64,000 bases of DNA. Origin: Cellulomonas chitinilytica (GTDB taxonomy: Bacteria > Actinomycetota > Actinomycetes > Actinomycetales > Cellulomonadaceae). This document shows, in pieces, positions 58,899-64,000 of the stretch. The position numbers and the translations under genes are program-made. The notes beneath the pieces are model-generated. The model was not told where the DNA came from. It searched no databases and saw only the letters and a list, made by a program, of their open reading frames with translations. How positions within the stretch are numbered: position 1 is the stretch's first letter; each line of letters begins with the position of its first letter. Location of the stretch: positions 239,227 to 303,226 of the forward strand of contig NZ_BONK01000005.1 of NCBI RefSeq assembly GCF_016862675.1, in the 5' to 3' direction.

Positions 58899-58938
58899 GC
58901 GGCGGGTGGTCCAGTTGCGGTCCTGGACCACCCGCCGC
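58899..58938 (-). terminator. Terminator of the rhamnose operon
   Basis: GCGGCGGGTGGTCCAG (58899-58914) and its exact complement (58923-58938) form a 16-bp stem with an 8-base loop, 10 bases after the RhaD-like stop on the minus strand. This strong hairpin ends the rhamnose transcript before the SDR genes. Confidence 0.85.
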
Positions 58939-58948
58939 CCTCAGGTCG

Positions 58949-59776
58949 TCAGTGCACCCAGCGGGAGTCGATGCTGAACTCGCTGGCGACCGAGGCGATC
59001 TGCACCGCGGTGAGGCCCTCCGCCCTTCCACCCGCAACCAGGTCCATGTACTCGTACTTGGCGCCGGTCTCGGCGTACTCGATGCGGTCCACCGCTCGGG
59101 TTACGGACACGTCGGAGCGCGCCATGACACCGTGCTTGGACCACAGAACGATCTCGAACTCGCGCAGCCCTTCGACGTTCGCCTTCATCAGCTCGTCGGA
59201 CCCGGGGATCATGAACTCGAGGACGCCGATGCCGGCGGACAGCGACACGATGGACTCCGGCTCCCACCGCAGGATGCGGGTGTTCATCGCCTCGGTGTCC
59301 CGGTACGCAGGGATGTGCGAGAGGTACGTGAGGTTCATCGGCTGGGCGTGCACGACTGCCTGGAAGTCGACGCCACGAAGCGCGACCTGGTCCTGGTGCA
59401 CCGCGAGGTGCGAGTTGAACTCGCTGGTGAGCCGCTCGAACAGGCGTCGCGGCGAGGTGAACAGGGTGGCGGTCAGACCGTCGTCGTGCACGACGACGGC
59501 GCCGATGTTGGCCTCCGGGTCCTCGTGGATCTGCCGCAGGCGGCGTCCCGAACCGGTGACCAGGATCGTGCTGCCTGCCAGCGCCGGTGCGGGAGCCGGG
59601 AGGGCGATCTCCTCGGCGATCGGGAAGCGCCGACGAACCTCGATGTCCCAGCCGACGAAGATCGAGATGTTGCCTGCACCTGCCTCGGAGGCGTCGATCT
59701 CGCAGATCCGGGCGCCGGCGGCGCCCATCGCGGTGATCAGCTCTTCGAGCTCAGGGCGCGGCGGGTTCTCGTGCAT
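58949..59776 (-). CDS. rhaD: Rhamnulose-1-phosphate aldolase-like (RhaD) class II aldolase
   Basis: The product is 275 residues; ATG 59776 has GAGGAA 7 bases upstream. It matches RhaD in length and order: EAGAGNISIFV, STILVTGSGRRLRQIHEDPEA, the base Glu in RLTSEFNSHL, VVHAQPMNLTYLSH, and SKHGVMARS. Where E. coli RhaD has the zinc-binding His-Cys-His, this protein has His-Ala-Gln, so one zinc ligand is replaced. Since the neighbouring partial gene encodes a bifunctional rhamnulose-phosphate aldolase/dehydrogenase, this one may have a shifted role. Confidence 0.75.
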   Translation of the reverse strand: MHENPPRPELEELITAMGAAGARICEIDASEAGAGNISIFVGWDIEVRRRFPIAEEIALPAPAPALAGSTILVTGSGRRLRQIHEDPEANIGAVVVHDDGLTATLFTSPRRLFERLTSEFNSHLAVHQDQVALRGVDFQAVVHAQPMNLTYLSHIPAYRDTEAMNTRILRWEPESIVSLSAGIGVLEFMIPGSDELMKANVEGLREFEIVLWSKHGVMARSDVSVTRAVDRIEYAETGAKYEYMDLVAGGRAEGLTAVQIASVASEFSIDSRWVH

Positions 59777-59787
59777 GGGGGCGTTCC

Positions 59788-61278
59788 TCACGGTCGGGCC
59801 ACGGTGAGATCCCGCAGCCGGTTCTCGGCCTGGTCCCAGGCCCTGACATCACCGGTGGGCTCCCACCGGACGAGTTCGGTGGAGGCCGCGACGACCTCCC
59901 GGATCGCGGGAAGGCCGCCCTCGAGGTCGCCGAGCGCCCAGGCCTGCACGAGCAGGTTGCCCATGGCGGTCCCCTCCGCGGGCCCTGCGAGCACGGGGAG
60001 TCCCGTGGCGTCGGCCGTCAGCTGGCAGAGGAGCTCGTTGCGCGAACCACCGCCGACGACGTGCACGACGCGGACGTCACGGCCGGACAGGTCGGCAACC
60101 GTGCGCAACGCCCGGCGATAGGCGAGCGCCAGCGAGTCGAGGATGCAGCGCGTCACGGCGGCGACGTCGTCCGGAACGGCCTGCCCGGTCGCCCGGGCAG
60201 CCTCGGCGATCCTGGCGGGGATGTCGCCCGGTGCGGCGAACACCGGATCGTCGACGTCGATGACCGTGCGACACGTGGGCACGTCGGCCGCGGCCGCGAG
60301 CAGCTCAGGCAGCGAGGCCGTTCGCCCCTCGGCCCGCCAGGTGCGCTGCGACTCGGAGAGCAGCCACAGCCCGGCGACGTTCTTGAGGTAGCGCACGGTC
60401 CCGTCGACGCCGAGCTCGTTCGTGACGTTGGCGATCCGGGACGCCTCAGTGCGGACGGGCGCGGGAAGTTCGACACCGACGAGCGACCAGGTGCCTGACG
60501 AGATGTACGCAGCGTGCGCCGGTTCGGACATCGGAACTGCAGCAACCGCGGAGGCAGTGTCGTGCGACCCGACGGCCACGACCTTGGCGTCGCCCCAGCC
60601 GAAGCCCTCGAGCAACGGCCCCAGCACCGTGCCGGGCTCGACGAGCCGAGGCAGCAACGAGGACAGGCTTGCCCCGGCCGCGGCGTCGAGATGCTGCCCG
60701 ACCTGCCGGCTCCAGGAGCGGGAACCGACGTCGAGCAGACCTGTCGTCGAGGCATTGGTCACCTCTGCTGCCTGGACGCCGCTCAGCCACGCCGACAGCA
60801 GGTCCGGCACGAGCAGGAGACCGGTGGCAGCACGAACCTGCGCGTCGCCCGCAGAGGCGAGCAGCTGGAACACCGTGTTGAACGGCTGAACCTGCGCACC
60901 GGTGACGGCGTAGTGCTCGCTAGCGGGCAAACCAGCGAAGAACCGCTCCGGCACGCCGGAGGTCCGTTCGTCGCGGTAGTGCACCGGGTTCCCGAGCAGC
61001 GCGCCGTCGGCATCGAGGAGGCCGTAGTCGACCGCCCAGGTGTCGACGCCCACCGAATCGAACCCGCCGGACCGGTGCGCGACGTCCAGCCCGCGACAGA
61101 TTCCCGACCAGAGCGCCAACAGGTCCCAGCGCAGCACCTGTCGACCACCGTGCGGTACCCGGACTGGCGTGTTGTCGAACCGGGCGACCTCGTCGGCCAT
61201 GAGCCGCCCTCGGGAGAGCTGCCCCGTGATCACTCGTCCGCTGGTCGCGCCGAGGTCGACCGCGGCATACGTCGTCAC
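59788..61278 (-). CDS. rhaB: L-rhamnulokinase
   Basis: The product is 496 residues from GTG 61278. FGGY-family sugar kinase: AAVDLGATSGRVITG at the N-terminal phosphate loop, VGVDTWAVDYGLLD with VHYRDERTSG, AAYISSGTWSLVGVE, and VHVVGGGSRNELLCQLTADA in the ATPase C-domain. These are the RhaB-type variants of the FGGY motifs. It phosphorylates rhamnulose at C1. It lies 28 bases after the isomerase gene and 11 bases before the aldolase gene. Confidence 0.93.
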   Translation of the reverse strand: MTTYAAVDLGATSGRVITGQLSRGRLMADEVARFDNTPVRVPHGGRQVLRWDLLALWSGICRGLDVAHRSGGFDSVGVDTWAVDYGLLDADGALLGNPVHYRDERTSGVPERFFAGLPASEHYAVTGAQVQPFNTVFQLLASAGDAQVRAATGLLLVPDLLSAWLSGVQAAEVTNASTTGLLDVGSRSWSRQVGQHLDAAAGASLSSLLPRLVEPGTVLGPLLEGFGWGDAKVVAVGSHDTASAVAAVPMSEPAHAAYISSGTWSLVGVELPAPVRTEASRIANVTNELGVDGTVRYLKNVAGLWLLSESQRTWRAEGRTASLPELLAAAADVPTCRTVIDVDDPVFAAPGDIPARIAEAARATGQAVPDDVAAVTRCILDSLALAYRRALRTVADLSGRDVRVVHVVGGGSRNELLCQLTADATGLPVLAGPAEGTAMGNLLVQAWALGDLEGGLPAIREVVAASTELVRWEPTGDVRAWDQAENRLRDLTVARP

Positions 61279-61306
61279 CTTCGTGCTCGTCTCGCTCGTC
61301 GTCCGC

Positions 61307-62476
61307 TCAGGCGCCCCAGCCGGCCTGCGTGCCGCCGACTCGCTCGTCGGCGATCTGCTTGCCGTAGCCGGAGTCGGCGTACGCAGCCAGCGGATCGGTC
61401 GGCAGGCCGCGTGACTCGCGCCACTGCGCCAGCGCGGGTCGGACGTCGGTGTAGAACGCGTCCATCAGGATCGCGTTCGCGCCCAGCACGTCGCCGGCGT
61501 CCTGTGCAGCCGTCAGGGCCTCACGGTCGACGAGAAGCGCGCGGGCCGTCATCTCCTGGACGTTCAGCACCGACCGGATCTGCCCGGGGATCTTGTCCTC
61601 GATGTTGTGGCACTGGTCGAGCATGAAGCGCACCGGCGAGCCGTCGTCCAGGCCACCCCCGCGGACCACCTCGAAGAGGATGCGGAAGAGCTGGAACGGA
61701 TCAGCAGCACCCACGATCAGGTCGTCATCCGCATAGAAGCGAGAGTTGAAGTCGAACGAGCCCAGCCTTCCCAGACGCAGGAGCTGCGCGACGATGAACT
61801 CGATGTTCGTGCTCGGCGCGTGGTGGCCCGTGTCGAGGCAGACGAACGCGCGCTCGCCGAGCGCGGTGACGTGGGCGTACGAGGTGCCCCAGTCCGGCAC
61901 GTCCATCGTGTAGAAGTGCGGCTCGAAGATCTTGTACTCGAGCACCAGGCGCTGCTCGCCGGAGAGCCGGGCGTAGATCTTCGAGAGCGAGTCGGCGAGG
62001 CGGTCCTGACGGCCGCGGATGTCACCCTGTCCGGGGTAGTTCGTGCCGTCCGGCAGCCAGATCTTCAGATCCTGCGACCCCGTCGCGTCCATCACGTCGA
62101 TGCAGGCGAAGTGGTGGTCGATCGCCTTCTGACGGATGCGAGGGTCCGTGTGCGTCAGCGAACCGAGCTTGTACTCGTCGTCCTGGAACGTGTTCGAGTT
62201 GATGGTTCCGAGCCCGACGCCGAGGTCCCCCGCGTAGCTGGCGAGCTCGGCGTAGTCGTCGACGAGGTCCCACGGGATGTGCAGGGCCACGGTCGGTGCC
62301 AGGCCGGTCAGCCGGTTCACCTGCGCCGCGTCGGCGAGCTTCTCCCGAACCGTGCGCGGGGTGCCGGGGGAGCTGAACACCTTGAACCGCGTTCCGGCGT
62401 TCCCGAACGCCCACGAGGGGAGCTCGATCGCCTGGGTCGCGAGGGTGTCGAGGATGGTCGTGCTGATCTCGGTCAT
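61307..62476 (-). CDS. rhaI: L-rhamnose isomerase (RhaI type)
   Basis: The product is 389 residues, the length of the Bacillus/actinobacterial RhaI class and not of the E. coli RhaA class (about 419). TIM barrel with VALHIPWDLVDDY, LGTINSNTFQDD, LVLEYKIFEPHFYTMDVPDW (metal Glu and substrate loop), VCLDTGHHAPSTN, SFDFNSRFYADDDL and MLDQCHNIEDKIPGQIRSV. Converts L-rhamnose to L-rhamnulose using divalent metal. Operon order isomerase, kinase, aldolase fits the pathway. Confidence 0.93.
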   Translation of the reverse strand: MTEISTTILDTLATQAIELPSWAFGNAGTRFKVFSSPGTPRTVREKLADAAQVNRLTGLAPTVALHIPWDLVDDYAELASYAGDLGVGLGTINSNTFQDDEYKLGSLTHTDPRIRQKAIDHHFACIDVMDATGSQDLKIWLPDGTNYPGQGDIRGRQDRLADSLSKIYARLSGEQRLVLEYKIFEPHFYTMDVPDWGTSYAHVTALGERAFVCLDTGHHAPSTNIEFIVAQLLRLGRLGSFDFNSRFYADDDLIVGAADPFQLFRILFEVVRGGGLDDGSPVRFMLDQCHNIEDKIPGQIRSVLNVQEMTARALLVDREALTAAQDAGDVLGANAILMDAFYTDVRPALAQWRESRGLPTDPLAAYADSGYGKQIADERVGGTQAGWGA

Positions 62477-62539
62477 GGGAACTCCTGGACTGGAGGGTCG
62501 GTTCAGGGAGCCGCGCGGCGGCGTGGGTTGCGGGTGCTC

Positions 62540-63751
62540 TCAGGGCAGGCGCACGTGCTGGGGCCCGAGCTCGTCGACGTTCGTCACGCCGAGCAGTGCC
62601 ATGGTGCGCCGGACCTCTCGCGTGAGGATCTCGGCGGCGCGGTCCACACCCCGCTCGCCGCCGGCCATGAGGCCGTACAGGTACGCGCGGCCGACCATGG
62701 TGGCGTCCGCTCCGAGTGCCAGGGCAGCGACGATGTCGGCGCCCGACATGATCCCCGTATCCACCCAGACCTCGGCGTCGCCGTCGACCGCCTCGACTAC
62801 GTCGGGCAGCAGTCGAAGCGGGACGGGTGCGCGGTCGAGCTGACGCCCCCCGTGGTTCGACAGCACGATCGCGTCCGCGCCGGCCTTGGCGACGCGGACG
62901 GCGTCCTCGACGGTCTGGATTCCCTTGATGACCAGCGGACCGTCCCACGACGCCCGCAGCCACTCGAGGTCGGCGATCGTCATCGTCGGGTCGAAGAGCT
63001 TGTCCAGAAGCTCGCCGACAGTTCCGTGCCACTCGCTCAGCGACGCGAACGTCAACGGCTCAGTGGTGAGCAGGTTCATCCACCAGGCGGGATGGGTGGC
63101 GGCGTCGAGCACCGTCTTGACCGTCAGGGCCGGCGGGATGGCGAACCCGTTGCGGGCGTCTCGGAGACGGGCCCCCGCGACAGGGACGTCGACGGTCAGC
63201 TGCAGCGCCTCATACCCGGCGGCCTTCGCCCGGGCCATGAGGTCCTCCCCGGCGGAACGGTCCTTCCAGACGTAGAGCTGGAACCATTTGCGTGCGTCCG
63301 GCGCGGCCTTCGCGACGTCCTCGATGGAGGTCGTCCCCATCGTCGACAGCGCGTAGGGGATGCCGCGACGTTCGGCGACTCGTGCGACGGCGCGCTCGCC
63401 CTCGTGGTGCATCATCCGCGTGAAGCCGGTCGGCGCGAACGAGAACGGCAGGGCCGCAGGCTTGCCGAGCATCGTGGTCGTCGTGTCGACGCCGGAGACG
63501 TCGTGCAGGATCGATGGACGCAGCTCGAGGTTCCGGAAGAGGTGGCGTGCACGGCTGAGGCTGATCTCTGCCTCGGCAGCGCCGTCCGTGTAGTCGAAGA
63601 CGGAACGAGGTGTACGGCGTCGCGCCGCCGAGCGCAGGTCCTCGATCGTCAGGGCGTCCGCGAGACGGCGGTCGGTCGCGTTGAGCTGGATGGGCTTGGG
63701 CCGCATGAGCGGCTTGAGCTCCGACCACTTGGGCAGCTGGCGGTTGGCCAT
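62540..63751 (-). CDS. lldD: FMN-dependent L-lactate dehydrogenase / alpha-hydroxy-acid oxidase
   Basis: The product is 403 residues. TIM-barrel flavoenzyme with SVFDYTDGAAEAEISL (N-terminal FMN/substrate stretch), FAPTGFTRMMHHEGERAVAR, QLYVWKDRS, LVIKGIQTVEDAVRVAKAG, the catalytic His in ADAIVLSNHGGRQLD, and VWVDTGIMSGADIVAALALG. Located directly after the bifunctional aldolase/dehydrogenase, which yields L-lactate from lactaldehyde, it would oxidise that lactate to pyruvate. Other alpha-hydroxy acids remain possible. Confidence 0.85.
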   Translation of the reverse strand: MANRQLPKWSELKPLMRPKPIQLNATDRRLADALTIEDLRSAARRRTPRSVFDYTDGAAEAEISLSRARHLFRNLELRPSILHDVSGVDTTTTMLGKPAALPFSFAPTGFTRMMHHEGERAVARVAERRGIPYALSTMGTTSIEDVAKAAPDARKWFQLYVWKDRSAGEDLMARAKAAGYEALQLTVDVPVAGARLRDARNGFAIPPALTVKTVLDAATHPAWWMNLLTTEPLTFASLSEWHGTVGELLDKLFDPTMTIADLEWLRASWDGPLVIKGIQTVEDAVRVAKAGADAIVLSNHGGRQLDRAPVPLRLLPDVVEAVDGDAEVWVDTGIMSGADIVAALALGADATMVGRAYLYGLMAGGERGVDRAAEILTREVRRTMALLGVTNVDELGPQHVRLP

Positions 63752-63776
63752 GTTCGGTGTGTCTCTCTCGTGGATC

Positions 63777-64000
63777 TCAGCGCAGGAACGCGGCGGCGAC
63801 GCCGGAATCGACGGGCACGTGCAGGCCGGTGGTCTGTACGAGGTCGGGTCCGGTGAGCGCGAAGACGGCGGCGGCGACGTGCTCGGGGAGAACCTCGCGC
63901 TTGAGGAGCGTCCGCTGGGCGTAGTACGCACCGAGCTCCGACTCCGGCACGCCGTAGGTCGCGGCGCGCTGCGCGCCCCACCCGCCGGCGAAGATGCCAG
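63777..64000 (-). CDS. Bifunctional rhamnulose-phosphate aldolase / lactaldehyde dehydrogenase, C-terminal end
   Basis: Only the last 74 residues are in the window; the gene continues past the right edge. They read GIFAGGWGAQRAATYGVPES, YYAQRTLLKREVLPEHVAAA, then TTGLHVPVDSGVAAAFLR before TGA 63777-63779, the highly characteristic end of the two-domain RhaEW/YuxG proteins (class II aldolase plus SDR). These split rhamnulose-1-phosphate to DHAP and lactaldehyde and oxidise the latter to lactate. First visible gene of the minus-strand rhamnose operon. Confidence 0.88.
   Translation of the reverse strand, partial: GIFAGGWGAQRAATYGVPESELGAYYAQRTLLKREVLPEHVAAAVFALTGPDLVQTTGLHVPVDSGVAAAFLR

Noticed and set aside
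58824..58931. N-terminal extension of the classical SDR
   Set aside because: It would place the coding start inside the rhamnose-operon terminator hairpin, and the extra residues do not fit an SDR N-terminus.
1..64000. tRNA, rRNA, CRISPR arrays, riboswitches
   Set aside because: No cloverleaf-like sequence, rRNA segment, regularly spaced direct repeats or recognised riboswitch core was found on reading both strands; short structured RNAs could still have been missed by eye.

Overview
The window is very GC-rich, densely packed DNA from an actinobacterium. Three features point there: GTG starts and 4-base stop/start overlaps are common, several genes look leaderless, and a mycothiol-type maleylpyruvate isomerase plus SARP/BTAD, EspR-like and GPP34 proteins are encoded. 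The sugar-catabolic content would suit a Cellulomonas-like member of the Micrococcales, but that placement is inference. No rRNA, tRNA or CRISPR array was seen.

Layout. 1-8 kb is an accessory stretch of mostly unrecognised genes: a truncated large protein at the left edge, a small gene under a perfect LexA box, two overlapping pairs of hypothetical genes, an M48-like membrane protein without its catalytic motif, a double-HTH regulator, a 42-residue zinc-ribbon protein, an Imm11-like immunity gene beside a coding remnant, and a PAP2-like membrane protein. 8-10.1 kb is a three-gene module: EspR-like regulator, HExxH protein and MAB_1171c-type membrane protein. 10.2-21.5 kb is one long Tad/Flp pilus operon (two exported proteins, SAF/CpaB-like, TadZ, TadA, TadB, TadC, small pilin, three pseudopilins) ending in a membrane-spanning LysM/BTAD regulator. 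21.6-25.1 kb carries a lactaldehyde reductase behind a LacI-type operator, and a secreted M4 protease.

25.4-30.4 kb holds an IS1380 transposase remnant, an ABC exporter with a NarL-type two-component system in one operon, and a GPP34 gene. 30.4-39.8 kb is a rhamnoside-use locus: a LacI regulator divergent from an ABC sugar importer, a GH78 alpha-L-rhamnosidase and a GH3 glycosidase, with a clear promoter and a perfect operator. Two IS481 fragments in the wrong order flank a Sel1-like gene at 39.9-40.8 kb.

40.8-55.9 kb is an aromatic-degradation island: IclR regulator, 3-hydroxybenzoate 6-hydroxylase, three FAH-family hydrolases, a CoA-transferase pair, an extradiol dioxygenase, a thiolase, a LysR regulator, an amidohydrolase/FAD-monooxygenase/cyclase/FAH operon, gentisate dioxygenase and maleylpyruvate isomerase. 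A complete 3-hydroxybenzoate to gentisate to fumarate plus pyruvate route can be read; the rest of the island looks like one or two uncharacterised ring-degradation pathways. A chemoreceptor gene and two SDR genes follow.

58.9-64 kb (minus strand, running off the right edge) is the L-rhamnose core: bifunctional aldolase/dehydrogenase (partial), FMN lactate dehydrogenase, rhamnose isomerase, rhamnulokinase and a RhaD-like aldolase, closed by a strong hairpin. Together the window can import rhamnosides, release rhamnose, and take it to DHAP plus lactaldehyde, then to lactate and pyruvate or to propanediol.
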